This document shows positions 34,955 through 46,779 of a stretch of 64,000 nt of DNA, piece after piece (within the stretch, counting starts at the first letter, position 1; each line of letters begins with the position of its first letter). The notes beneath the pieces were generated by a model. The model was not told where the DNA came from. It was given only the letters and a program-made list of their open reading frames with translations, and searched no databases. The stretch spans positions 3,330,172-3,394,171 of the forward strand of contig LNAC01000232.1 in the NCBI GenBank assembly GCA_002007465.1, read 5' to 3'. The translations under genes were made by a program, and so were the position numbers. Source of the DNA: Ailurus styani (Eukaryota > Chordata > Mammalia > Carnivora > Ailuridae).

Positions 34955-35541
34955 TCTTTTTTTTTTTTTAAGAGGGAGTAGGGGAGGGACAGAGGGAGAG
35001 GGAGAGAATAATCTTTTTTTTCCTTAAGCCTTTTTTTTTATTTTTTAAGATTTTATTTATTGGGCACCTGGGTGGCTCAGTGGGTTAAAGCCTCTGCCTT
35101 CGGCTCAGGTCATGATCTCAGGGTCCTGGGATCGAGCCCCGCATCAGGCTCTCTGCTCAGCGGGGAGCCTGCTTCCTCCTCTCTCTCTGCCTGCCTCTCT
35201 GCCTACTTGTGATCTGATCTCTCTCTGTGTGTCAAATAAATAAATAAAATCTTTAAAAAAAAGATTTTATTTATTAATGTGAGAGAGAGAGAATGAGAGA
35301 TGAGTTCAGAAGGAGAAGCAGACTTCCTGCTGAGCAGAGAGCCTGATGTGGCACTCGATCCTAGGACTCCAGGACCATAACGTGAGCTGAAGGCAGTTGT
35401 TTAACCAACTGAGCCACCCAGGCGCCTGAGAGAAATAGTCTTAATCAGGCTCCACAGGGCTTGATCTCATGATCCTGAGATCATGACCTAAGCCAAAATT
35501 GAGAGTCAGATGCTTAACCAACTTGAGCCACCCAGGCACTC
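34955..35541 (-). repeat. Three-level nested CAN-SINE cluster
   Basis: Outer antisense SINE in pieces 34955-35014 and 35427-35541. A second antisense SINE (35015-35061 plus 35261-35426) is inside it. A plus-strand SINE (35062-35260) lies inside that one, with the perfect 15-bp duplication aagattttatttatt at 35047-35061 and 35261-35275. Confidence 0.88.
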
Positions 35542-35573
35542 TAAATCTTTTAAAGTATAAAAGGCAAAATGTT

Positions 35574-35776
35574 GGGCGCCTGGGTGGCTCAGTAGGTTAA
35601 AGCCTCTGCTTTCAGCTCAGGTCATGATCTCAGCGTCCTGGGATCGAGGCCCACAACGGGCTCTCTGCTCAGCGGGGAGCCTGCTTCCTCCTCTCCCTGT
35701 CTCTCTGCCTGCCTCTCTGCCTACTTGTAATCTCTCTCTCTCTGTGTCAAATAAAATAAATAAAATCTTAAAAAAA
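35574..35776 (+). repeat. Young CAN-SINE
   Basis: 14-bp duplication aaaggcaaaatgtt on both sides. Confidence 0.94.
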
Positions 35777-36970
35777 AAAGGCAAAATGTTGTCACTTGGG
35801 GTGAGGGTATGGATATATCAGTAGGCCTATACGTTTTGGTTTAGCTGAATTCAGACCAGATATTCTGCACAATGAAGCAACCCATGTCTTCTTGGATGAA
35901 ACTACTATCATGAATGCCCACAGACAAGAGAAAAGGAACCAGCCTGTGGCAAACCACTGGAAGATATTGAAACAGAGCCACAATCTCCCTAAGATCAGTT
36001 TGGGTCCACAGAGGTAGAGAACCATTTAGCCAATAGTTGAAAAATGAATACTTTTGCATATCCTGTATAAGTCCTTCAGGCAACAATTTCTCAGTCTGAG
36101 AGTTTGCTGTTTTTGTTTCACTTTTCCCCTGTGAGAAATACGGTGCTTTTCCACTGGAAATACTGGAATTCTGAGGCAAACCCTCTACCTGGTAGGAGTC
36201 AGAAAAGGTCAAAGCCATGTCTGAAAGGAGGCTATAAGCTTTTCAAGTCAAGTCCTACAAATGCTCACAGGTGGCAGAAGGGCTTTGCAATTTGGAGTAT
36301 AGTGGTCATGTCCTATAGGATATTCATACAGGAGGGGATAAAACATCACCCAATCACACACCCCAGGAAGTACAGGCTTCCACAGGAGAGACAGGTCAGG
36401 GGTCCAGTGTTGTAAAAATGGAATATACTCATCTTGTTCCATGAAACAGCATATTTGGACAGGGAGAGAGGGGGAGGGCAGAGAAGAGAGAGAGAGAGGG
36501 AGGGAGAGAGGCTGATCTAAGTAGCCAGTCTGCAATTATCAGTGGGCAGAGGCACCTGCTGAGTATTATGAACAAGAAGATTCATGTTCATATGTCAAGG
36601 CCTGTCACTGACCCAAACACAGGAGCTGGAGGAGTGGGGAAATAAAATTCATAAAATAAAAATGTGATAGTCATTTAAATTCCCTCAAAATGAATGAGAT
36701 TACCCCTTCTCTTCACTAGGAGGGACTCCGATGGCCTGACTGAAGACCAGTGGCTGCCTAATGTCTGCTGGCTATTCCATGACTCACACCACGTCCTATT
36801 ACACTTAATAGACCAAACAATGCAGTCTATTATAACTACAGATTATTGAAAATTTAGAGAATTTACTAGAGGAGACAGCAATAGCATCTGGAAGAAGTTG
36901 ACTATCCAGAGAAAAGAGGAAACCAAATAGTGGATCTGAGAGCACAAAACAGGAAACCAATAGCCTACAA

Positions 36971-37195
36971 TAGAGGTTGGCAAATTTTTTTCTGGAAAGT
37001 TCCATATAGTAAATATACTTGGTTTTGTGGGCCATTTAGCCTCTGTTGTAGCCACTCAACTCTGCTGCTATAGCACAGAAACAGCCATAGATAATATATA
37101 GACAAATAACTCTGACCTTGTGCCAATAAAAGTTTATTTATAAAGAAAGGCAGCAGGCCAAGTTTGGCTCACTGACTATAGTTTGCTGACCCCAG
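36971..37195 (+). repeat. hAT-Charlie-type DNA transposon relic
   Basis: From 'tagaggttggcaaatttttt' to 'tagtttgctgaccccagcta': inverted ends and internal text as at 8257. Non-autonomous. Confidence 0.7.
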
Positions 37196-37461
37196 CTATA
37201 GAACAACTAATATCCTAGCATTAGAGGTGAACTACCACCTCTACCTACCATTAGAAGACTACCACCTCAGCAGCCAAACCTGTGGAAAGAAAAGGTATAA
37301 TGGGAGTTAGTGGAGGGGAACAGCTGCTTAGGCAAAGTGTGCCGCAGATGAATAGGAGTTGATGTTGAAGAGATAGGCTTCAGGCTAGGCCAAAGATTTG
37401 AACCAAGGGAAAGACTTACATATTAGGATAACTGAGGTACGAAGGCACTGAGGTATGTAAA

Positions 37462-37581
37462 GTTTTAAAGATTTAATTTTTTAATTTTTTAATGTAATCC
37501 CCACCCCCAATGTGGGGCTTGAACTCAGGGCCCCAAGATCAAGAGTCACGTGTTCTATAGACTGAGCCAGCCAGGTGCCCC
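37462..37581 (-). repeat. Short CAN-SINE
   Basis: Flanks g(g/c)atgtaaa(g/a)ttttaaa form the target duplication. Confidence 0.88.
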
Positions 37582-37759
37582 CAGGCATGTAAAATTTTAA
37601 ATAAATTTATATTTCAAAAGATCACTGTGGCTACTAGGTGAAAAAAAGGGATGTGGTTGGCTGAAAAAGGCTTGCCCCATAGGATATCCACATCAAATTT
37701 GCCTTCTGTGAATGCTCTTATTTAGAAAAAGGACCTTCGCAGATGCAATTAAAATAAGG

Positions 37760-37945
37760 ATTTTTTAAGTTAATTAATTTGAGAGAATGAGAGAGAGAGG
37801 AAGAGAGAGAGAGAGCCAGGGGAGGGGCAGAGAAGCAAACTCCGCACTGAGCAGGGAGCCCGATGCAGGGCTCAATCCCAGGACTGTAGGATCATGACCT
37901 GAGCCAAAGGCAGATTCTTAACCGACTGAGCCACTCAGGCGCCCT
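37760..37945 (-). repeat. CAN-SINE in the MLT1-type LTR
   Basis: Duplication ttaaaataaggat on both sides. Confidence 0.9.
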
Positions 37946-38041
37946 TAAAATAAGGATCTTGAGATGAGGAGGGAATCCTGGATTATTAAGGTGGGCCCTA
38001 AATCCAATGACAAGTGTTGCCATAAGAAAAAGGCAGAGAGT

Positions 38042-38251
38042 AGGGCACCTGGCTGGTGCAGTTAAGTGTCTGACTCTTGGTTTCAGCTCAGGTCATGATC
38101 TCAGGGTCTTGGGATTGAGCTCTGTGTCAGGCTCCACACTCAGTGTGGAGTTTGCTTGAAATTTTCTCTTCCTCTCCCCTGTGCCTCCCACTCGTGCTGT
38201 TTCTCTCTCTATCTATAAAATAAATAATATCTTAAAAAAGATGTATAAAAA
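38042..38251 (+). repeat. CAN-SINE in the MLT1-type LTR
   Basis: Older head type. Flanks aagaaaaag... partly matching. Confidence 0.88.
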
Positions 38252-38834
38252 AAGAAAAAGATACAGACGCAGACACACAAAGAAGGTGGTGTGAAGATAG
38301 AGATTGGAGTGGTGTGGTCACAAGCCAAGGAATACCAAAGAATGCCAACAACCACTAGAAGATAGAAGATGCAAGGATTGCATTCACTCCCTAGAGCCTT
38401 GAGAGGGAACGCTGCCCTTCTGACAACTTGACTTCAGATTTCCAGCCTCTAGAACTGTGAGAGAATACATTTCTGTTGTTTAAAGCCACCAATTTTGTGA
38501 TCATTTGTTACAGCAGCTTCAGAAAATGAATACATGGCATAAGAAGCAAGGAGACCCTTTAGGAACCCACTGCTATAATCCTGATGATTGATGCTCATAG
38601 TTGTGGTCTAGGATGATAGTAGTGAAGAGGGAGACAGGTTGTCAGAATAGAGGGCTGTTTCAAACTAGGACTTGGAACAGACTGGATATGAACTAAAGTG
38701 GCCTGGGTTTCTGGCTTAAGAAACCAGGATGATGGCATTGCTAATTACTGAGACAGGCAAGGAGCCAGTGTGGAGTTCACTTTTGGACGAATTGTGTTTA
38801 AGATGCTGGAGAATCATCAAGAGAAAATGTAGAG

Positions 38835-39054
38835 AGGTGCCTGGGTGTCTCAGTCAGTTGAGCATCCAACTCTTGAGTCTGGCTCAGGTCATGATCTCAA
38901 GAGTCTTGGGATGGAGTCCCGCATCAGGCTCCATGCTCAGCATGGAGTCTGCTTGAGATTCTCTCTCTCCCTCTCCCTCTGCCCTTCCCTCTCCCTGTGT
39001 GCCCTCTTTCTCTCTCTTTCCCTCTCTCAAATAAATAGATAAATCTTAAAAAAT
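38835..39054 (+). repeat. CAN-SINE
   Basis: Full-length older subtype (cagtcagttgagcatccaac). Confidence 0.9.
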
Positions 39055-39059
39055 AAAAG

Positions 39060-40060
39060 ATACCTGGTATCACACTGCCATATTCTATAGTGGACATCCT
39101 TGCACGTGCACACCAGATGGTGATTTCCGTAATTCTAGCAGTGGAATTAGTGGGTCAGAAGGTATAAACATTTACATTTTGGTGACACTTGTGGTTCTTA
39201 TTTTATTTTAAGCCATGGTAAACAACGAAACATAAGGATGATGTGAAAATAGGTCCTCTTATTGCTGGTGACAGTTTAATTAGTACAACTTCAAACAAAG
39301 CAATTTATTAACATATATCAGGAGATTGAAAAATGTATACACCTTTTACCTTTTAGCAGGCCTACTCTGGGAGTCTCTACCTAAGGATATAAACAAAGAA
39401 AAAAGTAGTATTTAGCATTGTTTATGGTCTGATTGGGGCATAACTTAAGTATTCTTTGGTGAGGGAGTGATTAAATAAGTCATGAAAAAAATTATGACAG
39501 TCTCCATTAGAATACTACATAGTCATTAAAATGATAGTTATGTAAACTGTAATGACATTAGAAATATATACTTATATATAATTACAATTATATAAAAAGG
39601 AACAGAAACAAAATGATATCCATGTTATGTTAGGGTATTGGGATTAATGTAGTTTTTGTCATCCTTTCTGTAACGTGGTTTATTTTTGTAGAAAAAAATG
39701 ATGATATTTGTAAAAGGTTGGAATACAGACTTTATTAAAGGAAGAAAAGTTGGGTAGAAACAGGTTTTCATGGAGATAGACATGTTGATGCTAAACTTCA
39801 TATGGAAAAATAAACATGCAGGAATAATCAGGAAAAGACTGGAAAAGCTACAAGGGTAGACAAGCTCTACAATATCAAGCACAATATAAACCCTTTCTAA
39901 AGAAAACATTGCATTACTAACTACTACATGAATAAATAAACCAGAGACAGAATAGAAAATCCAGAAATAGATGCAAGTCCATATACAACCTCAGTATATG
40001 ATAAAAGTGGCATGTCAAATCACTGGGGCAAAGTTAGACTTTTTTATGAAGGTGCTGAGG
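39060..40060. repeat. L1 fragments
   Basis: 39060-39190 antisense-type L1, 39300-39620 L1 3' UTR-type, 39750-40060 L1 ORF2-type ('catggaaaaataaacatgca'). All decayed. Confidence 0.6.
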
Positions 40061-40079
40061 AAAATTGGTTAGTCATTTT

Positions 40080-40890
40080 GTGGGGAAATTGTTAAAATAG
40101 CAGGTCTGCTGCTCATTGTCCCATCTTCATGGGAACCTAGAACCATGATTGACCCTTGGTCAACCTCTGCAAATATGGCCCTTAGAATATTTTTGTGTAT
40201 GTGTGTGTGTCAGTGATTGATGATTTTCTGTGTACACCTGCAGCAATGGACCCTGCTGTCCCAGCTTGTCAGATTACTTTACACAAACATCAAGACTGAT
40301 GATTTGCGGGCACCTGGGTGGCTCAGTGGGTTAAAACTTCTGCCTTCGGCTCAGGTCATGATCTCAGGGTTCTGGGATCGAGTCCCGCATCAGGATCCCT
40401 GCTCAGCAGGGAGCCTGCTTCCTCCTCTCTCTCTCTCTCTGCCTGCCTCTCTGCCTACTTGTAATCTCTCTCTGTCAAATAAATAAATAAAATCTTAAAA
40501 AAAAAAAAAGACTGATGACTTGCAAGCATCTGATTTCACTAGTGAGGTCCTGAATGTGCGTTGCCAGGGCTGGCTGTGTAGCACGATAGGCCTCTCATAT
40601 GGCTAGCCCTCCCACAAATGACTCAGATCCCAAAACTCAAACAAGATTCCTTGTGCAGAAGCGTATCACATTTGTCTTTCTAATTTGATGGTAGAAAGAA
40701 AGCATGTCTGTGTGGGCTTGGAAAGATGCAAAAGCCTGTGTTTGGCTTTGGACTCTGACAATACATATCTTTCTGCTGCCTTTGCTCTGTATCCTTTGCT
40801 GTAATAAACTTTAGCCTTGAGTATAACCTGCAATTGAGTCTTATGAATGCTTTTAGTGAACTGCCAAAGTTGAGAAAGTTGTGGAATTTT
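40080..40890. repeat. Possible solo LTR split by a SINE
   Basis: 'tttgctctgtatcctttgct gtaataaactttagccttga' with AATAAA resembles an LTR R/U5 region. SINE at 40308-40507 inside. Family not identified. Confidence 0.4.
40308..40507 (+). repeat. Young CAN-SINE
   Basis: 16-bp duplication aagactgatga(t/c)ttgc on both sides. Confidence 0.94.
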
Positions 40891-40892
40891 TT

Positions 40893-41009
40893 AAAAAAGA
40901 TTTTTACATTTTTAAGTAATCTCTACACTCCCCCAGTGTGGGGCTGGAACTCACAACCCCAAGATCAAGAGTCACATGCTTTACCAACTGAGCCAGCCAG
41001 GCACTCCAG
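40893..41009 (-). repeat. Short CAN-SINE
   Basis: Flanked by gttgtgg(a/g)attt copies. First of several insertions at this site. Confidence 0.85.
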
Positions 41010-41016
41010 TTGTGGG

Positions 41017-41315
41017 ATTTCTTTCCTTCTTTTTCTTTTCTTTCTTCCTTCTTCCTTTCCCTCCCTCTCCCCATCCCTCCCTCCCTTCCTTTCTTCCTTC
41101 CTGATTTTATTTATTTATTTGTTAGGGATAGAAAGAGAGAGAGCACAAGCAAGGGGGGAAGCAGGCTCCCCGATGAGCAGGGAGCCCAATGCAGGACTCA
41201 ATCCCAGGACTCTCAGATCATGACCTGAACAGAAGGCAGACACTCAACCAACTGAGCCACTCAGGCATCCCCTCCCCTCCCCCCTTTTTTCTCCTTAAAG
41301 ATTTTATTTATCTGC
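41017..41315 (-). repeat. CAN-SINE with polypyrimidine expansion
   Basis: A CT tract (41017-41101), a SINE body (41102-41270) and a second SINE tail fragment (41290-41312), all between ttgtgggatttct copies at 41010-41022 and 41316-41328. Confidence 0.75.
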
Positions 41316-41344
41316 TTGTGGGATTTCTGAAAGACTTTGGAAAA

Positions 41345-41890
41345 AAATAGATTCATACCTCACCTCATATTCAAGATTCAATCCCAAACCAATTAGAGAG
41401 CTCACTAGAAGCTATACAAGCTCTAGAGGAAAACATAGGTGAATTCTTTAGGTGAAAGGAAAATCTTTCTATGGTTTCAAATCCAGATGCAATGAAAGTC
41501 GGTAACTTTGATTTCATAAAAAACACTTCTGGGGGCACCTGGGTGGCACAGTTGGCTAAGCATCCAACTCTTGGTTTCAGCTCAGGTTGTGATCTCAGGG
41601 TCATGAGATGGAGCCCTGTGTCGGGTTCTGTGCTGAGTACGGAGTCTGCTTCAGATTTTCTCTTCCTCCCCCTCTGCTCCTCCTGCTAGTGCTCTGTCTC
41701 TCTCACTCAAATATATAAATAAATCTTAAAAAAAAAACCCCAAAACAAAAAACAAACTTCTGCATGGCCCCCAAAATATAAATAATATCAAAAGACAATG
41801 GCCAAACTTGGAGAAAGTATTTGGAACACATATCTCAGATAAAGAACCAATATGCTAAACAGGCAAAAAACTTAAAAAATTAGAGGAAAA
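41345..41890 (+). repeat. L1 ORF2 fragment split by a SINE
   Basis: 'gaggaaaacataggtgaatt' and 'aatggccaaacttggagaaa' flank the SINE; typical L1 ORF2 C-terminal region, broken. Confidence 0.75.
41532..41747 (+). repeat. CAN-SINE inside L1
   Basis: Duplication aaaaaca(c/a)...cttctg on both sides. Confidence 0.9.
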
Positions 41891-41933
41891 AGATAAAATT
41901 TCATCCCCCCACAGTAATATAAAAACAGCTCCA

Positions 41934-42148
41934 GGGCGCCTGGGTGGCTCAGTGGGTTAAAGCCTCTGCTTTCGGCTCAGGTCATGATCTCAGCATCCTG
42001 GGATCGAGGCCCGCATTGGGCTCTCTGCTCAGCAGGGAGCCTGCTTCCCCCTCTCTCTCTGCCTGCCTCTCTGCCTCCTTGTGATCTCTCTCACTCTGTG
42101 AAATAAATAAATAAATAATCTTAAAAAAATTTATAAAAAAAAAATAAA
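41934..42148 (+). repeat. Young CAN-SINE
   Basis: Duplication aaaaacagctcca on both sides. Confidence 0.94.
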
Positions 42149-42887
42149 TAAAAACAGCTCCAAAATATTAAAAGATGTTCAAACTCTAATGATAAGGCAA
42201 AATATAAACTAAAATACATATTGACTAAGGTGGCTGAGATTACTGGGGTTCTGATCAAGATAATTAGTGCTTCACTCTGTATTTTCCACTCAATACAGGT
42301 AAAAACTCTGGACAGAATGCATGGAATAGCTATCTACAGACTCTAGAATGCAAATGGTAAGAGGAAGGTTGGGGAAGGCAACCAGAACTCAAACTACAAT
42401 TGACCCATCACTGCATTTCCCATTTTGTTTTTCCTCTGGTATCTCCTAGCCCGGATTAAAACATAAGCTGGAACCCAGAACTGTATACCAGGTGTGGTCA
42501 GAGAGAACTCCAAGAGAAATCCTCTGTTATGGTTTGAGGAGCAGGAAAGGGGGCCTCTATAGGTCATAAACTGTGTGGAAATCCAAAGTTTGTTTTTTTT
42601 TTCCATTCTCTCCTACACCAGTCCATAAGCTCATCCATAGTAGCAATGGACGGGGGATGGCAGTGGAGTCTAGGTAGGCACCTAAAACTCTTGAAGGGAG
42701 AACTCTGATGCCAAGAGCAAGGGGGCATCCCCACTACTATTTTCACTGTGTATCCTCCTGCTTCTTGGTTCCACAGTAGTTACATTTTCAGGGAGTACAC
42801 AACTGAGTGAGAAAACTACAGCCCACCCCCTTTTCTAGCTAGAGGACCAGAAAGGGAAGTGTTGGGGAGATTAAGAAGATGAATAAA

Positions 42888-43072
42888 GGGCGCCTGGGTG
42901 GCTCAGTGGGTTAAAGCCTCTGCTTTCGGCTCAGGTCATGATCTCAGCGTCCTGGGATCCAGGCCCGCATTGGGCTCTCTGCTCAGCGGGGAGCCTGCTT
43001 CCTCCTCTGTCTCTCTGCCTGCCTCTCTGCCTACTTGTAATCTCTCTCTCTGTGTCAAATAAATAAATAAAA

Positions 43073-43124
<52 letters not shown>
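42888..43124 (+). repeat. Very young CAN-SINE with 49-A tail
   Basis: Perfect 15-bp duplication aagaagatgaataaa at 42873-42887 and 43125-43139. Uninterrupted A run 43078-43126. Confidence 0.96.
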
Positions 43125-43128
<4 letters not shown>

Positions 43129-43224
43129 AGATGAATAAAATGGTCCCATAAAGTTGGGTTTATCCTCAAGCTGCATATGCATGATCTGAGCCTAATCAAT
43201 GTTACACAGGTTTTAAGAACTGAG

Positions 43225-43470
43225 ATACAAGGTATACCACTGCCCAGAAATTTCCTTAATTTGGTAAAGGGCATTCATAAAAATCCCACAGTGAACATCA
43301 TACTTAGCAATAAAAAACTAAGTACTTTCTCCCTAAGATAAGGAATGAAGAATGTCCACTTTCACCTCACCACTCATATTCAACACCATATTGCAAGTCC
43401 TAGCTAATGCAGTAAGACAAGAAAAAGAAGTAAAAGGCACACAATTGGAAAAGATGTAATGAAACTGTGA
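43225..43470 (+). repeat. L1 ORF2 fragment
   Basis: 'cacagtgaacatcatactta' and 'ctcatattcaacaccatatt' correspond to the reverse transcriptase region of L1 ORF2. Short and broken. Confidence 0.75.
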
Positions 43471-44107
43471 CACGATGAGAGATACGCATTTGGTCTCTGT
43501 GCCCCCTCCCTCTCCTAGCACAGGATTCTTAAAACCCATGGAATCTCTGAAGTAGTGTCTTTTTGTATGCTAATGAGATCATTGGTGGCTGAGGACACCT
43601 GGATAGCCTCAGCATGAGATCTGGAACCAACCATGTGATTAGAGTATTTGAACTTTCAGCCTCATCCCCCTGCTGTGAGTTTAAATTTCAGAATCAAACA
43701 AGATGGTAAATTCACACTGGTGGATGGCTCCCCTATCACACCAAACCTGAGATGGCACCAAAATTGACAGATCTGTAAAAACTGTGAAAATATTGAGGAT
43801 ATGTGTGTGTGCACATATATGTCTGTGAGTTGGCAAACATGGAGTGATGGAGACCAGACAGTGACACTACAGACTTTCCTCCTTTTGGTGCATCCTTCAC
43901 CTTTTCCCAATGCTGGGCTTCTGCCTCTCCCTCTGGGTACACATATTAGCCAAGGAGCTGATACCTTCAGAGAAATACAAATTCACAGAGAAAAGTAATG
44001 AGATATAGGAGGAATGAGATAACAGATTAAATGCATCAGATGAAAAGATAATTTAAATAAATATACATCCTCAAAAAGAAAAGAGTTCATTCATATTGGT
44101 TTTATCA

Positions 44108-44322
44108 TGGGTTCTTGATTTGGGCACTCTTGACATTTTGGGCCAGAGAGTTCTTTGCTGTGGTGGGATGGGACGGTCGTGTGCATTGTGGGAAGTTTAG
44201 CAGCATCCCTGGCTTCTACCAGTTAGATGCCAGAAGCACCATCCTGAGATGTAACAATCAAAAGTTTCTCTAGATATTGCCAAATGTCCTTGGGGGGACA
44301 AAAATCTCCCAACTGGATTGAA
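44108..44322. repeat. MER5-type hAT relic
   Basis: 'cattttgggccagagagttc', 'tttagcagcatccctggctt' and 'gccaaatgtccttgggg'; matches the remembered MER5A family. Confidence 0.7.
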
Positions 44323-44569
44323 GCAGGATAACAAATCATGAAGAACCAATCAAAATACTACAGAAAATATAATGGTTGAAGTAAATAACTTAATAAATGG
44401 GTTATGTAGCAATATGGATGTAGGCTGAGAATAAACGATTTCACTGAAAAATCAGGTGGAGGAACCCTTCTAGAAGGTATTAGGAAGGGGTAAACATGAA
44501 AATATGAAAGCAAACCTAAAAGATAGAAGTGTAAATATCAGTATCTGTGTTACAAGAATACAAGGAGAG

Positions 44570-44752
44570 GTGTGCCTGGGTGGCTCAGTCTGCTAAGCAT
44601 CTGCCTTCGGCTCAGGTCATGATCCCAGGGTCCTGGGATTGAGTCCTGCATCAGGCTCCCTGCTCCGTGGGGAGTCTGTTTCTCCCTCTCCCCATCCCTC
44701 CTGCCCGTGCTCTTTCTGTCTCTCAATGAATAAATAAAAATCTTAAAAAAAA
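44570..44752 (+). repeat. CAN-SINE
   Basis: Full-length SINEC, older head type (cagtctgctaagcatctgcc). Confidence 0.9.
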
Positions 44753-45631
44753 AAAACAAAAATCTCAAGCACATAAGAAGGGAAACATAGAAGGGAGAAA
44801 ATATTTGTAGATATAATGCTTCTAAATTCCTAGAATTAAAAAAATAATCTCAGATTGAATGGGTATGTAAAGGGCCACTCAGGAAAGACAAGAAAAATCT
44901 AATCCTAGATACATTAGAGCAAAATGATAGAACATTGAAGAGAAAGAGAAACATCCAGAGAGAAAGAGTAGCTCTCCTGTAGAAGGAAAAAGATACGGAT
45001 TGATACTAGACTTCTTAAAACATCCTAAGAAGAGAGTAGGAGAATGGGAGTAGGGATTAGAAAGAAAGGGGAAAAAAGAAACAAAAATTAAAAGTGGGCC
45101 TTGCATTTATTCAATATACTTATCTCTACTGTGGTATAACAGGAAAACCATTCTACTTGGAGTAAGTAACTGTCTGACGGACCAACCTAGACTTTTGGAA
45201 CTTAACAAACAAAGGTAGGTGAAAGGTAAACCCTACAGAGGGAAGGGTGGTGGCTGTACTTTTGTGAGTCCGAGTATCTGGCCTTCAGCTGTGGAGGTGG
45301 ATCCAGTTCCCAGGATCTGATTCTTGAGACTAATATATGCATCAGAATGTTAATTATTATTTGTAAGGGCGTAAAACAACCTTCCAGAGAATAATAAACG
45401 TGCCTCAGCTTGTTATTCATGGCTTCTCTCAACTAGATGTTCAATTATTTACCAATTAATTATCAAGTTATTTAATAAATACTGAATCAGAAAAATCAGT
45501 TCAATGATTCTAAGGAAAAGGACAAATTCTCCCCACCTCATAAGTGTGCATGTAAGATTCAGGTTCCCTATTGATCAGTGCTGGGTAAATGCTAAGCAAG
45601 TCCTCTTAAAACAAACAAACCAACAAACAAA

Positions 45632-46161
45632 GGTGCCTGGCTTGCTTAGCTGCTGGAGCATGCAACTCTTGATCTTGGGGTTGTGAGTTCGAGTCCCCAC
45701 ATTAGGTGTAGAGATTACTTAAAAAAATAAAATCTTTTTTTAAAATTTATTTATTTATTTCATAGAGGGAGAGAGATCACAAGGAGGCAGAGAGGCAGGC
45801 AGAGAGAGAGGGGGAAGCAGGCTCCCTGCTGAGCAGAGAGCCCGATGCGGGCCTCGATCCCAGGACCCTGAGATCATGACCTGAGCTGAAAGCAGAGACT
45901 TTAACCCACTGAGCCACCCAGGCGCCCAAATCTTTTTTTTTTTTTTTAAGATTTTATTTATTTATTTGAGAGAGAGAGAGAGAGATCACAGGTAGGCAGG
46001 GAGGCAGGCAGAGAGGAAGGAGGAAGCAAGCTCCCTGCTGAGCAGAGAGCCCAACACGGGGCTGGATCCCAGGGACCCTGAGATCTGGACGTGAGCCAAA
46101 AGCAGAGGCTTTAACCCACTGAGCCACCCAGGTGCCCCAAAAATAAAATCTTAAAAAAAAA
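45632..46161. repeat. Short CAN-SINE holding two antisense SINEs in its tail
   Basis: Plus short SINE 45632-45735 with tail remnant 46139-46161. Antisense SINE 45736-45927 and antisense SINE 45934-46138 sit between, separated by aaatctt copies. Confidence 0.87.
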
Positions 46162-46354
46162 TGTTAACTAATTCTTTGTCATCTTCCACTCCCCCCCATT
46201 CCCACCACATTCCATAATTTTACTTTAGATATCTAATTAGATTAGCTTCATATTCCAGTCTTGCGATCACCTTGAACATCATAACTGGACTTTATCAAAC
46301 ATTTACAGAACAGCTTTTATGGTGAAGGAAAAATAACCAACAGCTATTTAATAT

Positions 46355-46500
46355 GTGTTAGGTATCATATGTACATTATCTCATTTAATCCTTACACAAC
46401 TCTGTGAGGTCGGTACTATTATCATCCCTATTTTAGAAATTGGGCAACTTGAGTTAAGTAACTTGATCCACGTCATTCAGCTACTAAACAGGGCTGAAAG
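46355..46500 (+). repeat. MIR
   Basis: 'tctcatttaatccttacaca' then 'actctgtgaggtcggtacta'. Confidence 0.65.
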
Positions 46501-46779
46501 AAACCAGTGGAACTTAAAAATCAACAACAGTAATAACTATGCTAGATCTTCCCAACTCCCAAAGCTCACTTTTCTTGTCTGCACCCATCCCCAGAATTTT
46601 GAGATTCAAATGAAATAAAATATGCAGCAAGGTTTTATAACCTATGAAGCATAATCCAAAATGGCACATACTATTTTTTAAAAATATACAATTAAAACGC
46701 AGTTTATTTGTAATAAAGGATAACATAGCACGAATACAGAACGTACACATTTCACAATGACAAAATTTAGGTACTTAAA

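Larger units (their letters stand above)
37650..38535 (+). repeat. MLT1-type MaLR LTR with two SINEs inside
   Basis: 'ccagcctctagaactgtgag' followed by 'tctgttgtttaaagccacca' and 'atttgttacagcagcttcag' is the MLT1-type 3' LTR end. Interrupted by SINEs at 37760 and 38042. Old endogenous-retrovirus-derived LTR with no coding part. Confidence 0.7.

Noticed and set aside
37650..38535. Endogenous retrovirus with coding capacity
   Set aside because: Only LTR-type sequence with nested SINEs; no gag, pol or env frame seen.
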